NCBI GenBank assembly: GCA_964491265.1
Contig: CAZBFP010000001.1
Coordinates: 248,001 to 312,000 of the forward strand
Length of the DNA stretch: 64,000 bases
From: JBBAGC01 sp964491265
GTDB lineage: Bacteria > Spirochaetota > UBA4802 > UBA5550
Direction: 5' to 3'
Below the pieces are notes generated by a model. That model was given only the letters and a program-made list of their open reading frames with translations. It was not told the DNA's origin and ran no database searches. The translations under genes and the position numbers were made by a program. This document shows positions 53,077-63,407 of the stretch, in pieces; within the stretch, counting starts at the first letter, position 1; the number at the start of each line of letters is the position of its first letter.

Positions 53077-53454
53077 ATGGGTGAAGAAGAAAGCATTATA
53101 AAAAAAACAAACCGCAGACAAGGACAGGATCCGCTTATGAAAGCCCTGACAGCTATTGTAATGGCATCTTTCTCTCTGGTGTTTTTAATATTCATCCTCA
53201 TACTAATGCCTAAAACTTCTGAACAGATAATGTACTTCAGAAAATATAACCTTGAACCGGATATGCCATGGGAGGAATCATTTCTCACATACGCATTTAT
53301 CCTGCTGATTATTCAGCTCCTTATGTCATGCACAGGAATAGTAATAAACATTGTCAGGGCTAAAAGGAGAAACGATAAATTCCACTATTCACTCCTGGTT
53401 TTCACAATTATCTCACTTATAGGGATAATCGGAATCACTATATCCAGAGGATAA
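53077..53454 (+). CDS. Small integral membrane protein, unknown
   Basis: 125 residues with three hydrophobic helices (near residues 24-46, 70-92 and 105-122) and a basic stretch (RAKRRNDK) between the last two. Good ribosome-binding site (GAGG). No family recognised. It ends one base before the convergent RND pump gene. Confidence 0.65.
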   Translation: MGEEESIIKKTNRRQGQDPLMKALTAIVMASFSLVFLIFILILMPKTSEQIMYFRKYNLEPDMPWEESFLTYAFILLIIQLLMSCTGIVINIVRAKRRNDKFHYSLLVFTIISLIGIIGITISRG

Positions 53455-56400
53455 TTAAAGCTCTTCGTCAAGATCTATAAAAACCTTCCTCTCCCATTTT
53501 GCTGTTAAACTATATGCGCAGGGCACAACAAAAAGGGTCAGGGCAGTGGAGAAAATCATTCCGCCAAGCACAGCCACAGCCATAGGTATGCGGGTTTCAG
53601 CACCGGGACCGAGGGCCAGGGCCGGTGGGATTGATGCTGCTATAGTAGATATTGTTGTCATAAGAATAGGCCTGAGCCTTATAGGGCATGCAGTCAAAAG
53701 AGCTTCATAAACAGGCATCTTCTCCTTCTCCCGCATCTGGTTTGTAAACTCAACAAGGAGTATGGAATTTTTTTTCACAAGACCCATAAGCAGAATAAGG
53801 CCTATAAAGCTGAATATGTTTATAGTCTGCCCCATTATATACAATGCAAATAAAGCGCCTGAAAAGCTGAAAGGCAATGAGAGGAGTATAATAAATGGAT
53901 GGATAAATGAATTAAACTGACTGGCAAGAATCATATAAGAAGCAATTACTCCAACAATAAGAACAAATAAAAGCGAATTAAATGATTCACTGGTGGCTTT
54001 CGCACTCCCTGTTATTTCAGGGTAATACCCTTCAGGGAGAACAGACCTTGCGATTTTCATTGCCTCATCAATACCCTCCTGCTGTGAAAAACCTGCTGCC
54101 GGATTTGCGTATATGGAGATTGCCCTCTCCCTGTTAACCCTGCTTATTGAGAGCATGGACTTTCCCGATACAACTTTTACCACTTCAGATAATCTTACAA
54201 GCTCCCCTCTATTATTCCTTACATAGATAGACTTGATATCCTCAATATTCCTCCGCTCCCCCTGCTTGAGCCTTACACGCATATCAAACCTGTGGCCATC
54301 TTCGGTAAACTTCCCTACCCTGGTCCCGCCGATAAGTGCGCTTACGGTATTCCCGATTGATGCCATACTGACTCCCCTCATCTCAGCAGCAGCCCTGTCA
54401 GGTATAATTCTCACTTCGGGTTGACCTACATCATAATTAGAATCCACATCAACAAGCATACCGCTCGATCTCATAAGATCCTGTATCTTTAATGCAGACT
54501 CCCCGAGAAGATCCCAGTCTGCACCTTTAATATTAAATTCCACAGGATATCCCCTTGAAGCTGAAAAACCTCTCAAAGAGAAAGTCCTTATGGACACCCT
54601 CATATCCTTCGGGAATTCTCTGCCGGCAGCCCTTATAATATCTATAAGCTCCTTCTGCCCCAGGGGACGTCCCTTTTCTGGATCAACAGGCCTCTTCCCC
54701 GGTTTATGCATTGATACATTAATCATACTCTGGTTGGATGTGCCTGAACCGAATCCACCCACTATTGAATAGTAATGAGATATCTCCGGCCTCCCTGCAA
54801 GATACTCCTCCACCTTTTTTGTCATCATGTCATTATACTCCATTGATGAACCGGCAGGGAGCCTTATATTAACAAGAAACATCCCCTGATCCTGCTCAGG
54901 TACGAGTTCTTTCTTAAGGGGGATCAGCATAAAAAGTGAAACCGCAAATATCATTGATGCGACAAGAAGAACCTTTCCCCAGTTGCGCAGAGCAACAACA
55001 AGGAGAGAACTGTAAAGAGAAGAGAGATACTGGAAACTCTGATTAACAGCCCGGTTAAGCACCTTTGAATCATCAGCTGCAGTGAGGAATCGGGAAGACC
55101 TCATTGGTGTAAGTGTTAACGCCTCCAGAAGAGAGAGTAATACAGCAACAGTTATTGTAACACCAAACTGAAGAAAATATTTTCCAATAACCCCTGACAT
55201 AAAAGCAACAGGCAGAAATATTGCCACAACAGCTAAAGTAGCAGCAACTGCAGCAAATGTTACCTGCCTTGCCCCCAGTCTTGCTGCTTTAATACGATCC
55301 TTCCCCTGGCTCATGAAACGGCTGATATTTTCCATAACCATAATGGTATCATCAACAACAATACCTATAACCAGGGTGAGCGCAAGAAGTGTAAATGTAT
55401 TAAGAGTAAACCCGAAAAAGTAGAGAAAAATAAATGTACCCATTACAGACATGGGGATTGCCAGTAAGATATTAATAGTAGAAGCCCAGGAACCGAGAAA
55501 AAGGAAACAGACCAGACCTGTTAATAATGCAGAAAGAATAATAGTAAATATAAGTTCATCAATCGATTCTTCAATATAGGATGTCCAGTTATGGGACACC
55601 TGGATGTCATACCCGGAAGGGAGTATTTTACGGATATCATCAGCTCTGCTGATCCCCTCCTTAGCCACAAGTACTGAATTTGCACCCCTCTGCTTAAAGA
55701 GTGCTATCCCTATACTATTTTTACCGTTGAATCTTGAGAATCTTCTGGAATCAGCAAGTCCGTCTTCAATTTCGCAGATATCTTTAAGAAAAATTCTGCT
55801 GTAAACAGGGCTCCCCCCCCTCTGGGTTATGGGGATATTTTTTATAGACTCAATAGTATAGGCTTCACCAAGGGATCTTAAAACCAGTTCCTGTTTCTCA
55901 GTTTCCAGATTCCCCCCGGGAACCTCTATATGCTCCCTGCCAACAGCATTGATTATATCATCAACTGTAAACTCGTAGCGTCTAAGTTTATCTCTGTCCA
56001 CCCAGATGCGGATATTTCTGTCAATATAACCGAAGAGCCTCACCTCGCCGACACCGGGGATGGTCTGGAACCTGTCGCGCAGATTATAGCGCACATATGA
56101 CATCTGATCCTTTAATGGCGAATCAGATGTAACAGCAAAAATAATTATCGGCTGATCTTCAGGATTCCTCTTTGAGATAATGGGGAAATCAACATCTGCG
56201 GGTAAAAGCCTCTGGGCCCTGGAAAGCTTTGACTGAATCTCCTGCATTGCAACATCAACATTTCTGTTAATATCAAGTTCTACCGTAATCCTGGCTGATC
56301 CCATCCTTGCTACAGATGTTACTTCAGTAACCCCTTCCACGCTTACTACAGCATCTTCAATAACATCAACAATATCTGTTTCAACAATTTCCGGGGACGC

Positions 56401-56559
56401 ACCTTCATACTCCACACTAATGCTGACCATTGGAAGATCCACATCCGGCATCTGGGAAACGCCCATACGGCTGTAGGAGATAGCGCCGAAGAAAATCAGC
56501 CCGAACATGAGCATCCAGGCAAAAACAGGATTCTTAATTGATATGTCAGATAGGGTCAT
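53455..56559 (-). CDS. RND-family efflux transporter permease
   Basis: 1034 residues, with 12 membrane helices and two large periplasmic loops. The proton-relay motif GIVVDDTIMVMENI is in the first half, and AILVEF-like KKNSILLVEFTNQMREKE in the second. The start has GGGGA five bases upstream. Of the hydrophobe/amphiphile efflux type (AcrB/MdtB-like). It follows tolC-like gene by 27 bases, in one unit, but a membrane-fusion gene is absent from this operon. Confidence 0.93.
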   Translation of the reverse strand: MTLSDISIKNPVFAWMLMFGLIFFGAISYSRMGVSQMPDVDLPMVSISVEYEGASPEIVETDIVDVIEDAVVSVEGVTEVTSVARMGSARITVELDINRNVDVAMQEIQSKLSRAQRLLPADVDFPIISKRNPEDQPIIIFAVTSDSPLKDQMSYVRYNLRDRFQTIPGVGEVRLFGYIDRNIRIWVDRDKLRRYEFTVDDIINAVGREHIEVPGGNLETEKQELVLRSLGEAYTIESIKNIPITQRGGSPVYSRIFLKDICEIEDGLADSRRFSRFNGKNSIGIALFKQRGANSVLVAKEGISRADDIRKILPSGYDIQVSHNWTSYIEESIDELIFTIILSALLTGLVCFLFLGSWASTINILLAIPMSVMGTFIFLYFFGFTLNTFTLLALTLVIGIVVDDTIMVMENISRFMSQGKDRIKAARLGARQVTFAAVAATLAVVAIFLPVAFMSGVIGKYFLQFGVTITVAVLLSLLEALTLTPMRSSRFLTAADDSKVLNRAVNQSFQYLSSLYSSLLVVALRNWGKVLLVASMIFAVSLFMLIPLKKELVPEQDQGMFLVNIRLPAGSSMEYNDMMTKKVEEYLAGRPEISHYYSIVGGFGSGTSNQSMINVSMHKPGKRPVDPEKGRPLGQKELIDIIRAAGREFPKDMRVSIRTFSLRGFSASRGYPVEFNIKGADWDLLGESALKIQDLMRSSGMLVDVDSNYDVGQPEVRIIPDRAAAEMRGVSMASIGNTVSALIGGTRVGKFTEDGHRFDMRVRLKQGERRNIEDIKSIYVRNNRGELVRLSEVVKVVSGKSMLSISRVNRERAISIYANPAAGFSQQEGIDEAMKIARSVLPEGYYPEITGSAKATSESFNSLLFVLIVGVIASYMILASQFNSFIHPFIILLSLPFSFSGALFALYIMGQTINIFSFIGLILLMGLVKKNSILLVEFTNQMREKEKMPVYEALLTACPIRLRPILMTTISTIAASIPPALALGPGAETRIPMAVAVLGGMIFSTALTLFVVPCAYSLTAKWERKVFIDLDEEL

Positions 56560-56586
56560 ACTTTTCCCCGGATTATTTTATTTAAC

Positions 56587-57945
56587 TTACTCAGCTATCG
56601 TAGGCTCCGGTTGAATCACAGGCTTGAGCGTCTTCGCTTTAACCCCGCGGAATTCGCATGTGGCAACACCAAGCCTTATTCTATTAAGAGCGTGCTGGAA
56701 CTTTCTCCTATCATATTCATCCCTGGCATTCTGCAGCTCCCGCAGGGAATTGAATACATCAAGAATACCTGTGAGATTCAGCCTGTACTCATTCATTACA
56801 GCAGTATGGCTCCTCTCTGCAATAGACAAAGCAGCCCTGAAGGCCTCCACCTGCCCTGCAGAGCTCTCCCATGTTTTCCAGGCATCAGTCACATCTTCAA
56901 CGGCCGAATCCTTTACAGCATCAAGCCTCAGCTCAGCCTCACGCAGCTTTGACCCACTCTCCTTAACCCTGGCCCTTGTAATGCCGCCGCTGAAAATGGG
57001 GAGTTCCAGCCCCAGTGAAGCATTATAATCCCTTGAAGAATTACCCTTGCTGTAAAGACTGTAGGACCCTTCAAGATATGCTGTGGGGAGATGCCCCCCC
57101 TTTGCTTCAAGGAGGTTCTGCTCAGCGATTTTCACATCATATCCCGCTGCCTCAATCTCAGGACGATTATTAATGCCGGTAAGACATTTTTCAAGATCAA
57201 GCCCCGGATCAGGGAGATTAAGAGTATCAGTAAATTCCGAATTTATATTAACACCGGCAAGTGTGGCAATTCCAAGCCGTGTCCTGTGAAGATCATTTTT
57301 TAATGAAAGAATTTCCGCTTCAAGCTTCTGAATCTGGGCTTCAGTTAAAAGCACCTCACTCCTTTTAGTTCTCCCCAGATTGGCCCTGCGCCTCAGCTCA
57401 GCGGCAATCCCACTGTAGAGCTTCAATGTCTCTTCACGGTTTTTAATGCTCTTCTCCAGCTGAAGCACAGAATAAAAGCCGTGAGCTGAATCAAGAAGGA
57501 GTGTGCCTGAATAATAGAAGAGGAGAGATTTACGCATCTTCAGTTCATAGCCTGAAGACTTTAACCTTGCATATTCTGTCAGTCCTGTAAATATATTCTG
57601 CCTGGCATAAAGGCTTACCCTGGTACGTTGTGAACCTGCACCGTCATCGGGGAACATCTTTGCCCCCCTGAGAGAAATCCGGGGGAGATATGAACCAATA
57701 GCCTGGCTCCTTCTGGAATCTGCCTGAATAGACCTCTCCCTTTCAATAGCCAGATCACTGTTTTTCCCCAGTGCGGAGATAAATACTTCATAAAGCGAAA
57801 GTGCCCCTGAATGAGCCGCTGATTCTGTATCAGCTGATGTGAGCCCATGCATCTCAAGAATAGCGTTATCCGCGCCATAGGTCATGCTGCTGACTGCAGA
57901 GAGCAGCAGAATAAAGCATATAATATTAAAAAAATAATTCCGCAT
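56587..57945 (-). CDS. TolC-family outer-membrane efflux protein
   Basis: 452 residues with a signal peptide and a TolC-type architecture: two repeats of long coiled helices, with LRRRANLGRTKRSEVLLTEA then LEAEILSLKNDLHRTRLGIA in the first half and NEYRLNLTGILDVFNSLREL near the end. It forms the outer-membrane channel for the RND pump downstream. It is divergent from nothing; alaS lies upstream on the same strand, separated by a terminator. Confidence 0.9.
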   Translation of the reverse strand: MRNYFFNIICFILLLSAVSSMTYGADNAILEMHGLTSADTESAAHSGALSLYEVFISALGKNSDLAIERERSIQADSRRSQAIGSYLPRISLRGAKMFPDDGAGSQRTRVSLYARQNIFTGLTEYARLKSSGYELKMRKSLLFYYSGTLLLDSAHGFYSVLQLEKSIKNREETLKLYSGIAAELRRRANLGRTKRSEVLLTEAQIQKLEAEILSLKNDLHRTRLGIATLAGVNINSEFTDTLNLPDPGLDLEKCLTGINNRPEIEAAGYDVKIAEQNLLEAKGGHLPTAYLEGSYSLYSKGNSSRDYNASLGLELPIFSGGITRARVKESGSKLREAELRLDAVKDSAVEDVTDAWKTWESSAGQVEAFRAALSIAERSHTAVMNEYRLNLTGILDVFNSLRELQNARDEYDRRKFQHALNRIRLGVATCEFRGVKAKTLKPVIQPEPTIAE

Positions 57946-58112
57946 CAGATTAAAACTCTCCGGAAGAATCAGAAATGTTCTGGGGACAATTCCATATAAT
58001 ATTTAATATATTAGATTTAAGACCCTCTTTTATTTAAATGGTTCCAAATTTTTTTATTAGACTCCCATTCTATAGAAAATATTATTATAAAATTCAGGCT
58101 GCATCTATCAAA

Positions 58113-58134
58113 AAAGCCCCTTCGCAGGGGCTTT
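58113..58134 (-). terminator. Rho-independent terminator after alaS
   Basis: AAAGCCCC, loop TTCGCA, GGGGCTTT, with A-runs on the left and right, so that on the minus strand the stem is followed by a run of T. It ends alaS transcription 9 bases after its stop and separates it from the tolC-RND unit. Confidence 0.9.
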
Positions 58135-58142
58135 AAAAAATA

Positions 58143-60773
58143 TTATTTCTCAGTCATAGACCGTCCCAGTTTTACAGCCTCATCTATTGCCTGTTTAAGA
58201 TTTCCAGGGGACTTCCCCCCAGCCTGGGCCATATCTTTACGGCCCCCTCCGCCGCCGCCGACAATCCCTGCAGTCTCCTTAACAAGCCTGCCGCAGTCAA
58301 CACCCGCTTCAACTGCTTTGCTTGTTGCAGCATATAGAATCATTGCCTTGCCGTCAATATCTGAGCCAAGGCATATCAGGCAGTTCTGTACCCGCTCCCT
58401 CACCGCATCAGAAACCTCCCTGAGGCTGTTTGCATCAAGGCCGCTGAAAACACGGGAGATTATTTTTACACCATTCACATCCTCACCTGATGCAATAATT
58501 GAATCAAGATCAGATGAAAGGGATGATTTTTTAAGCTTTTCGGTTTCCTTTTCAAGGGCCCGGCTTTTTGTTATTATTTCATCAACCTTCTTAACAAGCC
58601 CGGTTTCCGGAACATTCACCTTTTCAGTAAGAGCAGAAATAATTCTGTCATGCTCCATGAACCTGTCAAGGAGCCCCTTAAGTGTAACAGCCTCAATCCT
58701 CCGCACACCCGCACCGGGGGATGATTCCTTCAGTATTTTAAATACGCCGATCTTCCCTGTATTTGAAACATGGGTTCCGCCGCAGAGCTCCATGCTGAAT
58801 CCGGGAACATTTATAACCCTCACCGTATCCTCATACTTTTCATCAAAAACAGCAACAGCCCCTTTACCTATGGCCTCTTTAATATCCATAACCTCTGTAG
58901 AAACTTCGATGTTCTCCCAGATCTTCTGATTAACCAGGGACTCAATCTGTCCGATCTCCTCTTCTGTCATTGCATTGAAATGAGAAAAATCAAACCTGAA
59001 CCTTTCAGGATCAACTATTGATCCGGCCTGCTTAACATGATCCCCAAGCACCTTATGCAACGCGGCATTCAGCAGATGTGTGGCAGTATGATTAGCACGG
59101 ATAAGATTTCTATTTACATTGTCAATTGATGCCTCAGCCCTGTCTCCGGTCCTGAATTCACCCATTTCAACAAAGCCTATATGTATTATAGTTTTATTAT
59201 GCTTTTTAGTATCCTCTACCCTGAAAAGGGAATCGCCGCTTTTTATTACACCTGTGTCTCCTACCTGCCCCCCCGACTCACCGTAAAATGGAGTGCTTTT
59301 TAGAACCAGAAGTCCCCTGTCACCTGCGGCAAGAAGATCGGTTTTTTTTGTTCCATTATAAAGAACCGCTATTTCGCTCTCAGCTGATTCCTTTTCATAT
59401 CCGAGAAATTCTGTAGTACCTGCAATACCCATTATTTCATCAAAAGCAGCATCCAGTCCCGCTTCACTCCCCTTCCAGCTCTGCTTACCCCTCTGTCGCT
59501 GCTTCTCCATTTCATAATTAAAACCTTCGATGTCAGTTTTAAGACCCTCTTCTTCTGCCATTTCAGTGGTCATTTCAAGGGGGAATCCGAAGGTATCGTA
59601 TAGTGTAAAAGCCTCTTTCCCGGGAATAATATGCTCACCCTTTTTCTTCAGTGATTTCATTATCTCCTCAATACGGTCCATGCCGTTTTCAATTGTTTCC
59701 AGAAAACGTCTCTCCTCAGACTCAATTACCCTTATAAGATTTGGCACATTCCCCTTCACCTCAGGGTAGAAATCCCCCATTATATCTACTATTGGCTCAA
59801 CAATTTTATAAACAAAAGGTTCTTTTAAACCGAGAAATCTGCTGTATCTCAAAGCACGGCGAAGAACACGCCTCAGTACATAACCGCGCCCGTCATTTGA
59901 AGGGTAGATTCCATCAGACATTGCAAATGCAAGGGTTCTCCCATGCTCAACAATAACCTTTATAGGGAGCATATTTTTCCCCTCATATGGCATCCCCGAT
60001 TCCCTGCTTACAAAATCTATAAGCCCCTTAAGCTCATCAGTTTCAAAAATTGAATCAACATTCTGTACCAGTGTGGCAAGCCGCTCAAGGCCCATACCTG
60101 TATCAATACCTGTTCTCAGCAGCGGGTTTAACACCCCCTGCTCATCCTGGAAAAACTGATTAAAAACCAGATTCCAGTATTCCATATACCTGTCGCATTC
60201 ACATCCAGGCTTACAGTTTATATCACCGCATCCGAACTCCTCACCCCTGTCATAATAAAGCTCAGTACATGGCCCGCATGCACCTGTATCTCCGGCAGGA
60301 CCCCAGAAATTATCTGCTTTCCCCAGCCTTACAATTCTTTCCTCCGGGATGCCGATTCTTTTATTCCATAATTCATATGCTTCATCATCATCCTGATATA
60401 TACTTGCCCATAATTTTTCTTTAGGGAAACCTATAACATCCGTTGAATACTCCCAGGCAAAATCGATTGCCTCCTCTTTAAAGTAATCTCCAAAGGAGAA
60501 GTTCCCCAGCATCTCAAAAAGGGTCAGATGCCGCTTTGTTCTTCCCACCTGCTCAAGATCGCTTGTACGGAGGCACTTCTGAATTGATGCTGCCCTGGTA
60601 TATTCCAGATCAACAGTACCTGCAAACATTGCCTTAAACTGCACCATCCCTGCAGTAGTAAAAAGTAAAGTTGGATCATCCTTTGGCAGAAGCGAACTTG
60701 AAGGGACTATTCTATGCCCCTTGCTTTTAAAATAATCTATAAATGAAGTTCGTAAATCTTTTACTTTCAGCAT
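58143..60773 (-). CDS. alaS: Alanyl-tRNA synthetase
   Basis: 876 residues, the usual full length. The aminoacylation core is recognisable (RTSFIDYFKSKGHRIVPSS at the N-terminus, GRGYVLRRVLRRALRYSR). The editing domain has HTATHLLNAAL and CGGTHVSNTGKIG (zinc Cys/His), and the C-terminal domain has GGGGGGRKDMAQAGGK. Charges tRNA-Ala. It has a terminator immediately after and R2/R1 repeats upstream. Confidence 0.97.
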   Translation of the reverse strand: MLKVKDLRTSFIDYFKSKGHRIVPSSSLLPKDDPTLLFTTAGMVQFKAMFAGTVDLEYTRAASIQKCLRTSDLEQVGRTKRHLTLFEMLGNFSFGDYFKEEAIDFAWEYSTDVIGFPKEKLWASIYQDDDEAYELWNKRIGIPEERIVRLGKADNFWGPAGDTGACGPCTELYYDRGEEFGCGDINCKPGCECDRYMEYWNLVFNQFFQDEQGVLNPLLRTGIDTGMGLERLATLVQNVDSIFETDELKGLIDFVSRESGMPYEGKNMLPIKVIVEHGRTLAFAMSDGIYPSNDGRGYVLRRVLRRALRYSRFLGLKEPFVYKIVEPIVDIMGDFYPEVKGNVPNLIRVIESEERRFLETIENGMDRIEEIMKSLKKKGEHIIPGKEAFTLYDTFGFPLEMTTEMAEEEGLKTDIEGFNYEMEKQRQRGKQSWKGSEAGLDAAFDEIMGIAGTTEFLGYEKESAESEIAVLYNGTKKTDLLAAGDRGLLVLKSTPFYGESGGQVGDTGVIKSGDSLFRVEDTKKHNKTIIHIGFVEMGEFRTGDRAEASIDNVNRNLIRANHTATHLLNAALHKVLGDHVKQAGSIVDPERFRFDFSHFNAMTEEEIGQIESLVNQKIWENIEVSTEVMDIKEAIGKGAVAVFDEKYEDTVRVINVPGFSMELCGGTHVSNTGKIGVFKILKESSPGAGVRRIEAVTLKGLLDRFMEHDRIISALTEKVNVPETGLVKKVDEIITKSRALEKETEKLKKSSLSSDLDSIIASGEDVNGVKIISRVFSGLDANSLREVSDAVRERVQNCLICLGSDIDGKAMILYAATSKAVEAGVDCGRLVKETAGIVGGGGGGRKDMAQAGGKSPGNLKQAIDEAVKLGRSMTEK

Positions 60774-60800
60774 GGAAATTCCTTTTTTATAATTTAATTA

Positions 60801-61063
60801 CAGTAATTATTCCTAAAAATTTTTTTAGTACAATAATGATGTTTTCCATATCGGGGCTGTCCAAAAAGTAATTTCCTTGTCATACCGGCTGTAGCGTAGC
60901 GTAATGCCGGTATCTCTTAGGCCTGATTTAATCAGGAGATTCCGGTATTTGCAATAATTGAAGTTGCAAAACCGGAATGACAAATCCCCGAAAATCTGAC
61001 TTTTGAGACAGCCCCGATAGTAAAGCATTTTATTTCAAAAAAAAGTTAAGGAATTAACACTGA
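60801..61063 (-). repeat. R2 dispersed repeat, copy d, with R1 nested at its centre
   Basis: Read on the minus strand, the left arm of R2 (TCAGTGTTAATTCCTTAAC, from 61063) and the right arm (GATATGGAAAACATCATTAT to AATAATTACTG, to 60801) are both well preserved. The short CCCCGCCGCC palindrome present at the centre of the 25987 copy is replaced by a complete 163-bp R1 element. The flanks TATC and GATA match those of the other R2 copies. The gap 60774-61309 contains nothing else seen. Confidence 0.85.
60853..61015 (-). repeat. R1 MITE-like repeat, copy a
   Basis: 163-bp element from GGGGCTGTC to GACAGCCCC (13-bp inverted termini TATCGGGGCTGTC if flanks are counted). Reverse complement is nearly identical to 13049-13211. 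Inner hairpins GTCATTCCGG and CCGGTATGAC. It lies exactly at the middle of R2 copy d. Confidence 0.88.
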
Positions 61064-61309
61064 TTTATTATGATACTGCGATTTTTTATCACAGCAAATT
61101 CTAAAGCTCTGTCATATCATATTATTTAAAGTACCTTTGTAGTTTTTCATGAAAGGGGGGATTTTTTTCAAGAATTATTTGTTTTTATATTATTAATAGC
61201 GCTGCTCCCCCTTTTATTACATCTTTCAGAAAACAAAAAAATCCCTTTACAACCGGTTTTGCATATCAATATAATTTATTATTACAATCTCAAACATAAG
61301 GGTAATCTG

Positions 61310-62047
61310 ATGTATGATGAAATTGAAAAAATTTACGGTACTACTGCAAAGATAGGCCTTATCTATTTAGCTTCATCCTGGATAATGGAACCGGAGTTTT
61401 ATCTCATGTCCCCTCCAGGAGTTATAACATGCACCACACGGATAAGCCTTGGGGATACAGTTACTGAAGAGTCTCTTCTTGCTCTTGGAGATCAGGCATG
61501 CAGAGCCGCAAAGCTCCTCTCAGAATCTCCAATGGATGTTATTGCCCTGGGGTGCACCTCAGGAAGCTTTATCGGCGGCAGCTCATATGACCTGGAACTT
61601 ATAAAAAAAATGGAACAGGAAAGTTCAACTGAATGCACAACAACAGGGAGGTCTGTTATCAATGCCCTTAAAGCTATGAACATTGAAAAGATTGCCCTTT
61701 TTACACCTTATACTGATGATATCAACAATAAGGCTCTCTCCTATCTCAGGGAAAACTCCATTGAAACTGTATCTCATAAAGGGATGGGACTTATAAGGGA
61801 TTATGACATAGACATGGTCCCCCTTGAAACTGTAAAAAAAGAGGTACTGGCACTTGAAGGCCTGTCGCAGAGTAATGGGATTTTTATCTCATGTACAGGA
61901 TTAAAAACAGTCCCCATAATTGAAGAGCTTGAAAAAATTACCGGGCTCCCTGTAATTACATCTGTGCAGGCTACATTCTGGAACTGCTTAAAAATATCGG
62001 GGGTAAAAAAGATGCCTGAAGGTTTCGGATCACTTTTCAAGCTCTAA
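61310..62047 (+). CDS. Asp/Glu racemase-superfamily enzyme (maleate isomerase-like)
   Basis: 245 residues from ATG 61310 (AAGGGT upstream). Two catalytic Cys are in place: Cys82 in ALGCTSGSFIGG and Cys195 in FISCTGLKT, the arrangement of maleate cis-trans isomerases, racemases and arylmalonate decarboxylases. Two-Cys members isomerise or racemise; the decarboxylases have only the second Cys. So an isomerase or racemase is more likely. The end overlaps the convergent permease gene by 18 bases. Confidence 0.88.
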   Translation: MYDEIEKIYGTTAKIGLIYLASSWIMEPEFYLMSPPGVITCTTRISLGDTVTEESLLALGDQACRAAKLLSESPMDVIALGCTSGSFIGGSSYDLELIKKMEQESSTECTTTGRSVINALKAMNIEKIALFTPYTDDINNKALSYLRENSIETVSHKGMGLIRDYDIDMVPLETVKKEVLALEGLSQSNGIFISCTGLKTVPIIEELEKITGLPVITSVQATFWNCLKISGVKKMPEGFGSLFKL

Positions 62048-63331
62048 GGGATCTGCTGTTTTTTTGAGAATCCAGTGCTCAAGTATAATTACAGATAAAA
62101 CACCCATAACAAAACCGTTGCCGATTATAGGCCTCAATATACCGGGGAAGCCTGAAATAACATTTTCCGGTAAAAATGAAATTAAAACTGCCAGAAGCAC
62201 AGGAAATCCTATAATTACACCTTCATTGAATTTTACAGCCTCTTTTTTTTCAGTGATCATCATCATGCCTGCTGAAAACTGTGTACCCATAAGGTAGAGC
62301 AGTATAATCCCCACAACAGGGGCGGGTATATCACTTACAGAAGCAACAGCCCATGGGAAAAGCGACAAAGCAAGTAAAGCTATACCGGCAGGTATAACCG
62401 TAAACCTTGAAGCACACCCTGTAGAGGCAATTAAACCTGGACTTAAGGAATAATTTACAGGCCCTATTACCCCGAGTATCCCTGAAAGAGAATTAGCAAG
62501 TCCTGTAATCCCCATACCCCTGGCAGCACGTTTCCCCATATTATCTGTACCATCAGCTTCAGGAACCAGGCGGAGGGACTGTATTGATCCAATATCATTT
62601 ATAGCAAGGGCCATGAAGCAGAAAATAAATGCCAGCATCACACCAGCGTCAAAGGTAAATGAGGGGGACAACCCTAAAAATGGGGAAGCAGGAAGCATAG
62701 TGAATTTATCATAAACCCCCTCATATCCGGCAAACCTGAAAAAAATCGTTGCGGAGACAATCCCTGCAATAACTACAACCGATTTCCATAGACCCTGCAA
62801 TATATTGTTAAGCCTGTACATTACAAAACAGAAGGAAAGTGCTGCAGCAAGCCCTGAAGGAGCAGGAAGGGGGCCTGAAAATATGAGCTGAATTATCACA
62901 GGAAGAATAGTAAATGCAATAAGAAGAAGTATAACAGATACAACCCTTAATGTAAAAAATCTCTGTAAATATGAAAATATCCCTGTGAAAGAAATTAAAG
63001 CAAGCAAGAGCCCCCCGGCAAAAATTGAAGAGTATACAGCATCAATGCTGTTTCCTGATGAAGCTATTATCCCGATAAGAAGGACTGATGAGGGCCCTGA
63101 AATCAGCGGCAGCCTGTGACCGAAAAGAGGCTGAATAATCATAACCAGGCCTGTAACAAAAAAAAGGCGCTGCATATAAAGAATCTGCAGTTCAGCCTCT
63201 GGTGATGTTATCCCAGCCAGTACTTTCCCAATAATAATTACAGCAGGTATTGTAACAGCAAACCATTGCAGCCCGTAAATAAGTGTATCAAAAATTTCCG
63301 GCTTTGAATTGAGACCGTATTTTAATTCCAT
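62030..63331 (-). CDS. NCS2-family nucleobase permease
   Basis: 433 residues with about 12-14 membrane segments. The opening YGLNSKPEIFDTLIYGLQWF is typical of uracil/xanthine permeases, with NDIGSIQSLRLVPEADG and GPVNYSLSPGLIASTGCASR corresponding to the substrate- and family-signature regions. Imports uracil, xanthine or uric acid by proton symport; the exact substrate is not clear. Confidence 0.9.
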   Translation of the reverse strand: MELKYGLNSKPEIFDTLIYGLQWFAVTIPAVIIIGKVLAGITSPEAELQILYMQRLFFVTGLVMIIQPLFGHRLPLISGPSSVLLIGIIASSGNSIDAVYSSIFAGGLLLALISFTGIFSYLQRFFTLRVVSVILLLIAFTILPVIIQLIFSGPLPAPSGLAAALSFCFVMYRLNNILQGLWKSVVVIAGIVSATIFFRFAGYEGVYDKFTMLPASPFLGLSPSFTFDAGVMLAFIFCFMALAINDIGSIQSLRLVPEADGTDNMGKRAARGMGITGLANSLSGILGVIGPVNYSLSPGLIASTGCASRFTVIPAGIALLALSLFPWAVASVSDIPAPVVGIILLYLMGTQFSAGMMMITEKKEAVKFNEGVIIGFPVLLAVLISFLPENVISGFPGILRPIIGNGFVMGVLSVIILEHWILKKTADPLELEK

Positions 63332-63407
63332 TTTCCCCTCTGACTATCAGAATGCCCCTTAAGTCACCTGAGTATCAATTATAAAAATAAAATGATCTTA
63401 TGAACCA

